A DNA stretch of 16,316 bases from an uncultured Flavobacteriales bacterium (GCA_937925525.1 CALALS010000108.1:1-16316); one strand, 5' to 3'; shown: positions 6,997-15,607, counted from the first letter of the stretch. Notes: generated by a model not told the origin, from the sequence alone. Translations and numbers: made by a program.

Positions 6997-9900
6997 TCTC
7001 TTTAACTAATTTGACAAAAAAGCTTGTCCCTTTATCTAAGCTTGTTTCAAACCAAATTTCTCCACCACTATTTTCAATAATATTTTTTACCATAGCCAAG
7101 CCCAGCCCCATGCCTGCTGTTTTGGTAGTAAAATTAGGAGTAAATATTTTGTTTTTCATTTCATCGGCAATGCCGGTTCCGTTGTCTGTTATTCTTATGA
7201 TGTAGTTGTTTTCTTTTTCTGTTAGATGAACATCCACCTTTCCTTCTTTGTCGTAGGGAATGGCTTGAATAGCATTTTTAATCAAGTTATTAAATACTCT
7301 ATTCATTTGATTTTTGTCAGCATTTATAGTTGCACTTGTGGTATCAGATGAAAATGTAACAGCAGTATTTTCAGCATTATTTGTATAAAGAGTTACAACA
7401 GAATCTAATAACTGGTATAAAGAGAACTTCTCATTTTTTGCCGTAGGCATTTTCGCAAAATTTGAAAACTCATTGGCAATATTGGTAAGTGTTTCTATCT
7501 GCTCTAACAAAGTGTCAGTAGTTCTGTTTAGTCTATCTTTTAAGTTCGAATCATTTTCATTGGAAGAACGTTGAAGCATTTGTACGCTTAACCGCATTGG
7601 GGTTAACGGATTTTTTATTTCATGGGCAACTTGCTTTGCCATTTCTCTCCATGCTGACTCCCGCTCTGATTGAGCTAATTTTTCGGCACTAATGGCTAAT
7701 TCTTCTACTTTTTTGTTGTATTCCTGAACCAGCTTTCCTATTTCATCAGTTCCTTTCCATTGAATTTTTTCGTTGGTTGTTCCAAATTGTAATGCCCCAA
7801 TTTTTTCGCCAATAAGTTTTATGGGTCTTGAAATATAATTTGAATAAAGAACGGCTGCTACCAACATTAAAATAAGCAAGAAAACATAAATGTTTATTAA
7901 TGTAGAAATAAACACGGAAAGCTCTTCTTGTAACTCGTTTTGCTTGGCAAAATAAGGAAGGTTTAAATAGGCTAATATTTTACTTTCACTATTTCTAAAA
8001 GGAACATAGGCAGAAAGGTACTCTAAATCACCTACTTTTTCTTTATGAATGTACTCTGCCGAATGTTTGTTTTTCATAGCATTAAACGCTTCGGCATTCA
8101 TGAATCTTCCAATAAGGTTTTTTTCAAACACTTCGTTTCGGGAAGTGGCAATCATGCTACCATTAGTTCCATAAATATTAATGTCGGTATAAAAGACATT
8201 TGAAAATTTAATTAAATAAAAGGTGATATAATCGTTTATGGATTGATCTAAAATATCGCTTTCACCAAGTTTATGTTCTAACTCAATTAAGACTGAACGT
8301 GTTTTTTCACTAATTTGTCTTTTGTTTTTTTCCTCATAATTCTTTTTGATAAAATAACTGGCACCGGCTCCAAAAACAAAGCACAACAACAGAATAGTGA
8401 TTACTATAAAAGCCTGAATTTTTATACTAAAACTAGAATACCTTATTTTATATGCAATGGGAAATTGTTTTAGCAGAAGCCCAATAATTAGAATAAACGC
8501 ACCCGTAAAAGCGAAAAGATAAGAGAAATAAGTAATGCCGTCAATGCTTGTTATTTCTTCCGAAGAAAGAATAATTTGCTTGTTTTTATTGGGAGAGTAA
8601 ATAAGGTGATTATGATGATTAGAAGTAATCACCTTAAATCCGTCTTCGGCTGAAGTCCAGCTAGAATCAATTTTTAGGGCATATTTATGTTCTCCCGATT
8701 GGTCGGTTAATTCTTGATTGACATATCTGGCATAATGGTATTTTCCTAATGATGAAAGCTCTTTAATCTCTTTGTTGTCTAGTAATAATTCTGGGTAACC
8801 TTCATTTTTTTGAAAAAGCTTTGGTATAAGCTCTAAGTACAGTTTTATTGGGCCAAGAGATTTTGACTTAGTATCAAATATCTCAACAACACCAATATAT
8901 TGTGAAGAGTATTCATTTTGAAGGTGAAAAAAATCAGCATCTTCAGCTTTTTCGGCATTTTCTAACTTATTGCTAAATATATCATGACACTTTTGAGGAA
9001 TATTTTCAGGTTGAACCAACAAAGAGTCGTCTTCTCTACAGGCAGTACAGTAAAGCTCATACTTGTTCCAATAACCTGAAAAATATTTCTTTGAAAGAAA
9101 TTCTTTAATGGCTCTATTGTCGTACCAATTGTCACTCAAACTATCTTTAAGTGTATAGTCTTCTTTAATTTTAATCTCTATTTCCTGATATAAAAACTCA
9201 GCCAAAGGGTCTTTTTCTTCAGCTAATTGCTGCGCAAGCAATTTCCTGCTATTTAATTCTTTTTCTGCTTGACTATTAATAAGAATGGATGTTGAAGCGA
9301 CACAAAAAATAGCAAGAATTAAAATTACATTCCATAATGGAATTTGCTCTTTAGCCCTAACAATAAACAGCGATACTAAAAAGAAAATCGGCCAAAAGAG
9401 CGATAAATAAGAAAGTTCAGGAAAAACTAAAATACCTATAATAAGAAAAACTGCTGATGAAAAAACCAGATAAGTTAGCTTTATATTTCTACAAAGCTTG
9501 AGCCCGGTAATTACTAAAAGCAAAAAGGAAGTAAAAAGAATGGAAATAATTAGAATAGATAAAAAACTAAAGCCATCAAATTTGTAAATTTCATTAAGGT
9601 TTAGGTTAATATTTGAGTGGATGATTAAACTTTCTATCCAAATATTAATTAAAAAGGAGTAGCTTAGAAACGAAGTTGTAATAATGACTTTTAGCAGTTG
9701 ATTTTGAAGGGTAAATTTTTTAAAACTTCTGTAAACAAAATAGCTCAGATAAATTAATGTAATACTGTTTAAAAACAAGTCTCCGAGAGAAGGCAATAAC
9801 TCAGAGGCAGCATATTTGTCAGGAAAAAAAAGCGGCAGTTCATAAAGAACCTTTGGAAACTGTGATTCAATCATTGCATAGCGGGCAAGGATGACAACAA

Positions 9901-10672
9901 TTACATGAAACAAAACCAAAATTTTAGGCCAATGCATTTCCTTTACCAGCCAAATGAAAAAAATCTGAAGGGCATATATAATAAGGCAAATTCCTAAAAC
10001 GGCTACAATGGATAAAAGCCCATAATAAAAACTCTTACCGGAGCTGTTTTTGTAAGGAGTAAGCGCAAATAAAAACTCATTGCTAGCAGAAAAAATACTA
10101 AAACTTCCTTGAGATTCTCCCAAATTTAGTGTATATCCTGAAAGATTATATCTAGAAAAGAAATCGTTTTTTAAATATTGATTTTCATGCGCATATTGAT
10201 TTTTAATTAACAAAAACGAAACCAAGGAAAGATTTTTTGGCAAGCTTTTTTGTTGAATATAATACCATCCGTTGCCATATTTTTGTACAGCATTAGACTG
10301 AATATCATTACTAAAATTGTATTTAGCAGGGATGTGATTTTGAGAGTTATATACTAACTTATTATCTTCATAAAGCGCAAACCCGATTCCCTTTTCATAA
10401 TATAAGTCATCAAAAAAAGAAGATTTGCTCAGTAAAAAATCAGTTTTATTTTCTTTGTTTTCTAGGCTTTCAACAATTTCTATTTCCTCAGCGGTTAAAA
10501 CAGAAATGTTTTCCTGAATATTTTTTTCAAACGAGTTAAGCTCAAGCTCATGAAAAAAATGTTGAACGTCTTTTGAATTTAAAAAAGAGCCTAGTAATAC
10601 TAGCGTAATACCTATAAGAGTGTAAACACTTATTGGAAGCAAAGGAAGCTTATGCTGATTTTCTAGTTGCAT
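6989..10672 (-). CDS. Very large NtrY-like sensor histidine kinase with about 12 membrane segments
   Basis: This 1227-residue membrane kinase should autophosphorylate and pass phosphate to an unidentified response regulator. Layout: membrane helix 11-31; periplasmic domain about 32-215; seven or eight helices between 216 and 465; a second periplasmic domain about 466-712 with Cys542, Cys545 and Cys562; helices 713-734 and 751-775; a Cache-like sensor region 776-920; helix 921-945; HAMP about 945-1000. The kinase core follows: H box VAHEIKNPLTPM with phospho-acceptor His1017, N box NNLIKNAIQA (1128-1137), G1 DNGTGIAD (1163-1170) and G2 AGMGLGLAM (1186-1194). The HEIKNPLTPM form is typical of NtrY-type kinases. 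It is much longer than the usual 700-750 residues because of the extra N-terminal membrane block. No receiver domain or adjacent regulator gene is present. Its last codons overlap rnpA. The ATG at 10672 follows a promoter-like sequence. Confidence 0.93.
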   Translation of the reverse strand: MQLENQHKLPLLPISVYTLIGITLVLLGSFLNSKDVQHFFHELELNSFEKNIQENISVLTAEEIEIVESLENKENKTDFLLSKSSFFDDLYYEKGIGFALYEDNKLVYNSQNHIPAKYNFSNDIQSNAVQKYGNGWYYIQQKSLPKNLSLVSFLLIKNQYAHENQYLKNDFFSRYNLSGYTLNLGESQGSFSIFSASNEFLFALTPYKNSSGKSFYYGLLSIVAVLGICLIIYALQIFFIWLVKEMHWPKILVLFHVIVVILARYAMIESQFPKVLYELPLFFPDKYAASELLPSLGDLFLNSITLIYLSYFVYRSFKKFTLQNQLLKVIITTSFLSYSFLINIWIESLIIHSNINLNLNEIYKFDGFSFLSILIISILFTSFLLLVITGLKLCRNIKLTYLVFSSAVFLIIGILVFPELSYLSLFWPIFFLVSLFIVRAKEQIPLWNVILILAIFCVASTSILINSQAEKELNSRKLLAQQLAEEKDPLAEFLYQEIEIKIKEDYTLKDSLSDNWYDNRAIKEFLSKKYFSGYWNKYELYCTACREDDSLLVQPENIPQKCHDIFSNKLENAEKAEDADFFHLQNEYSSQYIGVVEIFDTKSKSLGPIKLYLELIPKLFQKNEGYPELLLDNKEIKELSSLGKYHYARYVNQELTDQSGEHKYALKIDSSWTSAEDGFKVITSNHHNHLIYSPNKNKQIILSSEEITSIDGITYFSYLFAFTGAFILIIGLLLKQFPIAYKIRYSSFSIKIQAFIVITILLLCFVFGAGASYFIKKNYEEKNKRQISEKTRSVLIELEHKLGESDILDQSINDYITFYLIKFSNVFYTDINIYGTNGSMIATSRNEVFEKNLIGRFMNAEAFNAMKNKHSAEYIHKEKVGDLEYLSAYVPFRNSESKILAYLNLPYFAKQNELQEELSVFISTLINIYVFLLILMLVAAVLYSNYISRPIKLIGEKIGALQFGTTNEKIQWKGTDEIGKLVQEYNKKVEELAISAEKLAQSERESAWREMAKQVAHEIKNPLTPMRLSVQMLQRSSNENDSNLKDRLNRTTDTLLEQIETLTNIANEFSNFAKMPTAKNEKFSLYQLLDSVVTLYTNNAENTAVTFSSDTTSATINADKNQMNRVFNNLIKNAIQAIPYDKEGKVDVHLTEKENNYIIRITDNGTGIADEMKNKIFTPNFTTKTAGMGLGLAMVKNIIENSGGEIWFETSLDKGTSFFVKLVKENA

Positions 10673-10687
10673 TTTATACTATAGCCA

Positions 10688-10722
10688 CAAATGTAGCTTT
10701 TAATAGCCAAATAGGGCACAAA
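10688..10722 (-). promoter_or_regulatory. Probable Bacteroidota promoter for the histidine kinase–rnpA unit
   Basis: The 52-base gap upstream of the kinase holds, on the minus strand, TTTG (10722-10719), then 23 bases, then TACATTTG (10695-10688), a perfect TAnnTTTG element. The spacing is at the upper end of the accepted range. The -7 element ends 15 bases before the ATG, predicting a leader of about 10 bases. Downstream genes are the kinase, rnpA, the S41 peptidase and possibly the ligase. Confidence 0.5.
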
Positions 10723-10724
10723 GA

Positions 10725-11483
10725 TTATGCCTCAACCTTAGAAGCAGGAAGAATGATTTTTCCGTTGACCAGTTCAGGTACTATAGAATATTTGTCTGTT
10801 GTAAGGCAAAAAAGAATGTCTTCTTCCATATTTAGCCTACTCAATCTTTTTCTGTGCGAAGAGTTTTCTAAAAACTTAAATAAATTTTCTTTGGCATGAT
10901 TGTAAATAAACTTAGCAGAAATGGCAGAGTCAGAAAGGTCGTTAAACCTGATATTTCTTTTAGTTAATTCAGCAACTACAGCACCCGCAAAAAGGGTGTC
11001 CTCCAAATTAAACCTATTTTTCCAGCCAGCGCATAAAAGAATAACATCTTTATCCAGCTCCTCAAGTTTATCACAAATGGCGGAAAGATTTAAAAAGCTA
11101 CCAATTAAAAGGTGGTTAGCGTTTTTTGCTTTTTCAACAGCTTGTGTTCCATTTGTGGTAGTAATTACAATGCTGGCATCTTTAATATCTTCACTCATGT
11201 AGTCAAACGGAGAATTACCAAGCTTAAAGCCATCCAGCTTCTCACCCTTTCTTTCAGCTGCAACTTCAAACCCCTTTTTCTGGTATTCTAGCGCCTCATC
11301 TAATTCAGCCACCGGAATCATTTCTTTTATTCCATGGGCGAAAGCGGTTACCATAGCAGAAGTTGCCCTAAATACATCAATAACCACAACAACACAATCA
11401 GGGTCATCAAAGTATGCATCAAATAATGCCGGAGAATGGCAAACTTCTAATTTGTTTTTATGTGGAGCAGATTCTTCAGCCAC
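10725..11483 (-). CDS. comB: 2-phosphosulfolactate phosphatase family protein (ComB-like)
   Basis: ComB hydrolyses 2-phosphosulfolactate to sulfolactate and phosphate; it is known from coenzyme M synthesis and, in bacteria, from sulfolactate-related metabolism. Family blocks are clear: VVIDVFRATSAM (34-45), AERKGEKLDGFKLGNSP (75-91), TTTNGTQAV (108-116), LLCAGWKNRFNLEDTLFAGA (149-168) and CLTTDKYSIVPEL (near 228-240). The length of 252 fits the family. The start is GTG at 11483, three bases after the gcvT stop. It is preceded by AAAGGA at a spacing of 6, one of the few Shine-Dalgarno-like sites here, and no ATG lies upstream of the conserved core. No other coenzyme M or sulfolactate gene is nearby, so the physiological substrate in this organism is uncertain. 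Confidence 0.88.
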   Translation of the reverse strand: MAEESAPHKNKLEVCHSPALFDAYFDDPDCVVVVIDVFRATSAMVTAFAHGIKEMIPVAELDEALEYQKKGFEVAAERKGEKLDGFKLGNSPFDYMSEDIKDASIVITTTNGTQAVEKAKNANHLLIGSFLNLSAICDKLEELDKDVILLCAGWKNRFNLEDTLFAGAVVAELTKRNIRFNDLSDSAISAKFIYNHAKENLFKFLENSSHRKRLSRLNMEEDILFCLTTDKYSIVPELVNGKIILPASKVEA

Positions 11484-11486
11484 TTT

Positions 11487-12587
11487 TTATCCTTTATAAA
11501 ATGGAAACTTTACAATTTTTGCTTTTACTTGTTTGTCTCGGATTTTCACAAAAATTTCGTTATCCACTTTTGCTAAATCTTTTTTAACGTAGCCCATTCC
11601 TATACCTAAATTAAGAGAAGGCGACATGGTACCGCTGGTAACCACACCAATATTATTTCCTGATGCGTCAACTAATTCATAACCATGCCTTGGAATACCT
11701 TTTTCAATCATTTCAAACCCGACTAATTTTCTGGCAGTTCCTTCTTCTTTTTGTTTTTTAAGGTTTTCGGAATTGGTAAAGTCTTTCGTGAATTTGGTAA
11801 TCCAACCTAACCCGGCTTCAATAGGCGAAGTAGTATCGTCTATATCATTTCCGTAAAGGCAGAAACCCATTTCAGTTCTTAGGGTGTCTCTACAAGCCAA
11901 GCCCGCTGGCTTTATTCCAAAATCTTTTCCTGCTTCAAACACTGCATCCCATAATTTTTCAGCGTCTTTATTTTTTACATAAATTTCAAATCCTCCTGCA
12001 CCGGTGTATCCTGTTGCAGAAATAATGGCATTTTCAATTCCTGCAAACGTATCTATTTTGAAAGTGTAATATTCCATTGCTTTTAAGTCAACAGAAGTTA
12101 GTGACTGCATAGCTTCAACAGCTTTCGGCCCTTGAATAGCTAATAGTGAAATATCATCAGAAATATTTTCCAGTTGAGCATCAAAAGTGTTTAAGCCATT
12201 AATCCAATTCCAGTCTTTTTCAATGTTAGAGGCATTTACCACCAGCATATATTCTTCGTCATTTATTTTATAAACCAAAAGGTCGTCAACTATTCCTCCT
12301 TTGTCATTTGGTAAGCATGAATATTGAACTTTTCCGTCAAACAGTTTTGAAGCATCATTTGAAGTAACTTTTTGAATTAAGTCTAACGCTCCTTTTCCTC
12401 TTACCATAAACTCACCCATGTGAGATACATCAAATACGCCAACAGCATTTCGTACATTTAAGTGTTCATCTGTTAAACCTGTATATTGCAAAGGCATATT
12501 ATAACCGGCAAAAGGAACGATTTTAGCTCCAAGAGCCTTGTGTTTTTCCAATAATGCAACATCTTTTAATGTGGTAGCTGTTTCCAT
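11487..12587 (-). CDS. gcvT: Glycine cleavage system T protein (aminomethyltransferase)
   Basis: GcvT takes the aminomethyl group carried on lipoylated GcvH and, with tetrahydrofolate, releases ammonia and forms 5,10-methylene-THF in the cytoplasm. The protein (366 residues) begins with the usual MPLQY (31-35) and then shows DVSHMGEF (53-60), NDKGGIVDDLLVY (94-106) with the catalytic aspartate at the Asp101-Asp102 pair, ATGYTGAGGFEIYV (near 191-204), GLACRDTLRTEMGFCLYGND (near 230-249) and the C-terminal block VTSGTMSPSLNLGIGMGYV. These cover the folate-binding and C-terminal barrel domains at normal length. gcvH and gcvP are not in the window. It starts 10 bases after the glycosyltransferase stop and ends 3 bases before the ComB-like gene. 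No glycine riboswitch is possible in so short a leader. Confidence 0.96.
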   Translation of the reverse strand: METATTLKDVALLEKHKALGAKIVPFAGYNMPLQYTGLTDEHLNVRNAVGVFDVSHMGEFMVRGKGALDLIQKVTSNDASKLFDGKVQYSCLPNDKGGIVDDLLVYKINDEEYMLVVNASNIEKDWNWINGLNTFDAQLENISDDISLLAIQGPKAVEAMQSLTSVDLKAMEYYTFKIDTFAGIENAIISATGYTGAGGFEIYVKNKDAEKLWDAVFEAGKDFGIKPAGLACRDTLRTEMGFCLYGNDIDDTTSPIEAGLGWITKFTKDFTNSENLKKQKEEGTARKLVGFEMIEKGIPRHGYELVDASGNNIGVVTSGTMSPSLNLGIGMGYVKKDLAKVDNEIFVKIRDKQVKAKIVKFPFYKG

Positions 12588-12597
12588 GAATTAAATA

Positions 12598-13665
12598 TTA
12601 AGTGAACAAATGTAAAAAATTAGCCGAATTTGATTTTACCGAATAGTTTTCTTCTACAGTTTTTCTTGCGTTTTCAGAAAGTGAAACAAGAGTAGATTTG
12701 TGAGAAATTAATCTAGCAAATAGTTGCTCCCATTCTTTTTTGTTATGGCAAACAAATCCATTAGTTTGATTAACAATTTGAGTATTAACGCCAACAGGGC
12801 TTACAATTGCCGGAATTCCAAGCGCCATATACTGCAATGCTTTAAAGCCGCATTTTCCTTTGCTCCATTCGTTTTCAGCCAGGGGCATTATACCCACATC
12901 TATCTTTAATAAATCATCTATTTCTGTTTCTTTTTTCCATTGAATGTACTCCAAGCTATTTAATTCAAAACCTGGCTTTTCATCAGAAATAACTAAAAAT
13001 GTAAACGAGAGTTCTTTTTCTAATTCTTGAAGAATAGGAATAACTTCTGAAAGATATTTAATGGTGCTGTGTGTTCCTGTCCAGCCAATTACTAATGGCG
13101 TTGTTAAATCATATACTTTGGTTTGGTTGTGATAGTATTCTGTATCAATGGTGGTTGGGTTTAAAACGGTATTCGCATTATATCTTTTTGCAAAGTCTTG
13201 TAAATAATCATTTCCGCAAGAAACTTTATAAGCCCATTTACAAAGACGCTTGGTGTTGGAGTAGTTTTTTAAAAAAGAAAACCATCTGTTGTAGTAAGAA
13301 TAGTTGGGAAGCCAAATGGCATCGTCAAAATCAAAAATTATTTTTTTCTTCAATACCTTACTTGCAATCCAGGAAAATAGTGGCGGGCCAACAGGGCTCA
13401 CTTCTCTATGAATAAAAATGTAGTCGTACTTCCCTAAGTAAAAAAGAAGAAATATTCTTTTAAATAAAGAGCCAATCAAAAAAATAGCTTTTCTGAAAAA
13501 ATGTCCGTTTTCATAAAAGATATCCCACATGCGCTCACTCCAGAAAGAGCGTATAACTATCTCAAAGCCTTTGCTCCGAAGCAATTCATAGTACTGTTCA
13601 AACCTAAATCTTTGGCTGGCAGCTGTGCCCTCAGGGTAAGGGGTTATAAACAGAATCTTCTTCAT
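12598..13665 (-). CDS. GT4-like (GT-B fold) glycosyltransferase
   Basis: This is a cytoplasmic or membrane-associated glycosyltransferase, probably acting in cell-surface polysaccharide assembly; donor and acceptor sugars are unknown. The N-terminal domain opens with KKILFITPYPEG (2-13) and contains YIFIHREVSPVGPP (82-95) and IIFDFDDAIW (109-118). The C-terminal nucleotide-binding domain has VIGWTGTHST (192-201), DVGIMPL (256-262) and KCGFKALQYMALGIP (271-285). At the place of the common GT4 EX7E motif the residues are Gly and Gln rather than two glutamates; a GFKALQYMA form of this block occurs in other bacterial GTs as far as I recall. The ATG at 13665 (355 residues) is preferred. An 11-codon extension is possible only from a TTG at 13698, it would run through a possible promoter, and the added residues look unlike a GT start. 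Confidence 0.88.
   Translation of the reverse strand: MKKILFITPYPEGTAASQRFRFEQYYELLRSKGFEIVIRSFWSERMWDIFYENGHFFRKAIFLIGSLFKRIFLLFYLGKYDYIFIHREVSPVGPPLFSWIASKVLKKKIIFDFDDAIWLPNYSYYNRWFSFLKNYSNTKRLCKWAYKVSCGNDYLQDFAKRYNANTVLNPTTIDTEYYHNQTKVYDLTTPLVIGWTGTHSTIKYLSEVIPILQELEKELSFTFLVISDEKPGFELNSLEYIQWKKETEIDDLLKIDVGIMPLAENEWSKGKCGFKALQYMALGIPAIVSPVGVNTQIVNQTNGFVCHNKKEWEQLFARLISHKSTLVSLSENARKTVEENYSVKSNSANFLHLFT
12607..12614 (-). promoter_or_regulatory. Possible -7 promoter element for gcvT inside the end of the glycosyltransferase gene
   Basis: On the minus strand the bases read TACATTTG, a perfect TAnnTTTG match ending 19 bases before the gcvT ATG. It overlaps the last codons of the glycosyltransferase gene (Leu-His-Leu), so it may be coincidence. 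No TTTG box is seen at the expected distance. Confidence 0.3.
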
Positions 13666-13671
13666 TTTTGG

Positions 13672-13703
13672 TAAAAATACATATCCTTTAGCCTTCAATC
13701 AAA
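13672..13703 (-). promoter_or_regulatory. Possible promoter for the minus-strand glycosyltransferase gene
   Basis: On the minus strand TTTG (13703-13700), a 20-base spacer and TATTTTTA (13679-13672) precede the ATG at 13665. The -7 box differs from TAnnTTTG only at its last base. The remaining leader would be only a few bases, so it is either near-leaderless or not the real site. It would start the long minus-strand gene array. Confidence 0.3.
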
Positions 13704-13707
13704 ATTG

Positions 13708-13723
13708 TATATTTGACAAGGAA
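13708..13723 (+). promoter_or_regulatory. -7 promoter element and Shine-Dalgarno-like site for the dehydratase gene
   Basis: TATATTTG at 13708-13715 matches TAnnTTTG exactly. A weak TTTA at 13687-13690, 17 bases upstream, could be the -33 box. AAGGAA at 13718-13723 lies 6 bases before the ATG at 13730 and supports that start. The predicted leader is about 8-10 bases. The 64-base region is shared with the divergent glycosyltransferase gene. Confidence 0.5.
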
Positions 13724-13729
13724 TTTATT

Positions 13730-15607
13730 ATGCAGCTTTTAAAAGGGAATACGCCCAGATGGGCAATTTTTTTTATTGACATTACAGTCTGTGTAATTTC
13801 TTTAGCAGCGGCCTATCTTATTCGTTTTGATTTTAATGTTCCTCAAGTAGAAATTGATAGACTACATGTAGTTTCAGCATTAATTATTGGTATTCGTGCG
13901 CTTAGCTTTTTCTTTGCAAAGACCTATGCGGGTATGATTCGTTATACCGGAACAGCCGATGCACAACGAATTTTTGTTACGTTAATTTTAGGTTCTATTG
14001 CTTTTGGCTTATGTAATCTGGTGTCTTATTTTACATGGCATGGACGTTTTATTATTCCACTTTCAATTATATTAATAGAGTTTTTAGCCACTATGTTTTT
14101 GTTGTTTAGCTACAGAATGGTGGTTAAAGCATTGTATTTTGAAATAAAAAGTTCTTCTGAAGAAAAGCAGGAAATCATCATTTTTGGCGCAGGCGCAGCC
14201 GGTGTCATTGCAAAAGAAGCCATTGATAGAGACACAAAATCAAAATACAAAGTAGCCGCTTTTGTTGATGATGAAGAAAAAAAGGCAAACAAAAAAATAG
14301 AAGGTGTTACCGTTTACCATTCCTCTAAACTGGAAAAACTTTTTCAGGAGGGAACAATTAAGCACATCATCATTAGCCCACAAAAAATTAGCTCAAAAAA
14401 GAGGAATACCATTACTGAGCTTGCTATAAAACATGGAGTAAAAGTGCTTAACGTACCTCCCGTAACTAAATGGACGAACGGAGAGTTGAGCTTCAATCAA
14501 ATGAAAAAAGTAAAGATTGAAGATTTGCTTGGGCGTGATGAAATAAAATTAAGTAACGATAAAATTAAACAGCAACTAAAAGACAGAATAATTTTAGTAA
14601 CAGGTGCTGCGGGATCAATCGGTAGCGAGCTGGTTAGACAAATTGTAAAATACCAACCCAAAAAAGTAATCTTGCTCGATCAGGCTGAGTCGGGTTTGTA
14701 TGAAGTTGAATTTGAACTGAAGCAAGCGGCTCAAGGTCATTTAATGGAGGTAGTGGTAGGTGACATTTGCAATTACGAGCGAATGGAAAATCTTTTTAAA
14801 ACCTTTTCTCCTCAAGTTGTTTTTCATGCGGCAGCTTACAAACATGTTCCTTTAATGGAAGAAAACCCATCTGAAGCAATTCATGTAAACGTTGGTGGAA
14901 CCAAAAACCTGGTAGAATTATCGGTAAAAAACAAAGTAGAAAAATTTGTAATGGTTTCTACCGATAAGGCTGTTAATCCAACCAGTGTGATGGGTGCTTC
15001 CAAACGAATTGCCGAAATTTTTGCGCAAAGCACAAACGGAAAATCAACTACAAAATTTATCACCACTCGTTTTGGAAATGTGTTGGGTTCAAACGGTTCG
15101 GTTATTCCACTTTTCAGAAAGCAAATTGAACAAGGTGGACCTATTACAGTTACTCATCCAGACATTACCAGATATTTTATGACTATTCCGGAAGCTTGCC
15201 AATTAGTGTTGGAAGCAGGAACAATGGGAGAAGGTGGTGAGATTTTCATTTTTGATATGGGCGAGTCGGTTAAAATTGTGGACTTGGCAAAAAAAATGCT
15301 AAAGCTTTCGGGTATGGAGCTGGGCAAAGACATACAAATTGTTTACACAGGCTTACGACCCGGTGAAAAGTTGTATGAGGAATTATTAAACAATAAAGAA
15401 AATACCGTTTCTACGCATCATCCTCAAATAATGGTGGCAAAAGTGAGGGAGTATGAGTTAACAGAAATTACACCTAAAATAGAAGCTTTGGTAAGCCTTT
15501 ATCGACAACAAGATAACTTAGCTATTGTAAAAGCCATGAAAGAATTAGTGCCTGAATACAAAAGCAACAACTCTGTTTATGAGAAATTGGATGGAAAACC
15601 TAGTTAA
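13730..15607 (+). CDS. Membrane-anchored nucleotide-sugar 4,6-dehydratase (FlaA1/WbpM/CapD type)
   Basis: Large enzymes of this family dehydrate UDP-GlcNAc to a 4-keto-6-deoxy sugar, the first step to many deoxy-amino sugars of surface polysaccharides and glycoproteins. The N-terminus has four membrane helices (about 11-31, 47-64, 81-102, 107-129). A first Rossmann-like domain follows (IFGAGAAG 151-158; about 148-260), then the catalytic SDR domain (about 287-580) with TGAAGSIGSE (291-300), HAAAYKHVPLMEENP (366-380), STDKAVNPTSVMGASKR (410-426) and RPGEKLYEELL (543-553). Met421 and Lys425 show the Ser-Met-Lys form of the active site, with Met replacing the usual SDR tyrosine, as in WbpM-type large dehydratases. 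The length of 625 is normal. The gene is transcribed divergently from a glycosyltransferase gene, which fits polysaccharide synthesis. The exact sugar substrate is inferred. Confidence 0.93.
   Translation: MQLLKGNTPRWAIFFIDITVCVISLAAAYLIRFDFNVPQVEIDRLHVVSALIIGIRALSFFFAKTYAGMIRYTGTADAQRIFVTLILGSIAFGLCNLVSYFTWHGRFIIPLSIILIEFLATMFLLFSYRMVVKALYFEIKSSSEEKQEIIIFGAGAAGVIAKEAIDRDTKSKYKVAAFVDDEEKKANKKIEGVTVYHSSKLEKLFQEGTIKHIIISPQKISSKKRNTITELAIKHGVKVLNVPPVTKWTNGELSFNQMKKVKIEDLLGRDEIKLSNDKIKQQLKDRIILVTGAAGSIGSELVRQIVKYQPKKVILLDQAESGLYEVEFELKQAAQGHLMEVVVGDICNYERMENLFKTFSPQVVFHAAAYKHVPLMEENPSEAIHVNVGGTKNLVELSVKNKVEKFVMVSTDKAVNPTSVMGASKRIAEIFAQSTNGKSTTKFITTRFGNVLGSNGSVIPLFRKQIEQGGPITVTHPDITRYFMTIPEACQLVLEAGTMGEGGEIFIFDMGESVKIVDLAKKMLKLSGMELGKDIQIVYTGLRPGEKLYEELLNNKENTVSTHHPQIMVAKVREYELTEITPKIEALVSLYRQQDNLAIVKAMKELVPEYKSNNSVYEKLDGKPS

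Noticed and set aside
10633..10899. Plus-strand open frame of 88 codons spanning the kinase–ComB gap
   Set aside because: It is antisense to two well-supported genes over most of its length, and its composition is that of a reverse-strand shadow.
11484..12597. Possible glycine riboswitch controlling gcvT
   Set aside because: Only 10 bases separate gcvT from the upstream gene and the predicted leader is about 13 bases, too short for a riboswitch.
13666..13698. Eleven-codon N-terminal extension of the glycosyltransferase
   Set aside because: It needs a TTG start and covers the likely promoter; the ATG at 13665 gives the canonical KKILFITPYPEG start of the family.
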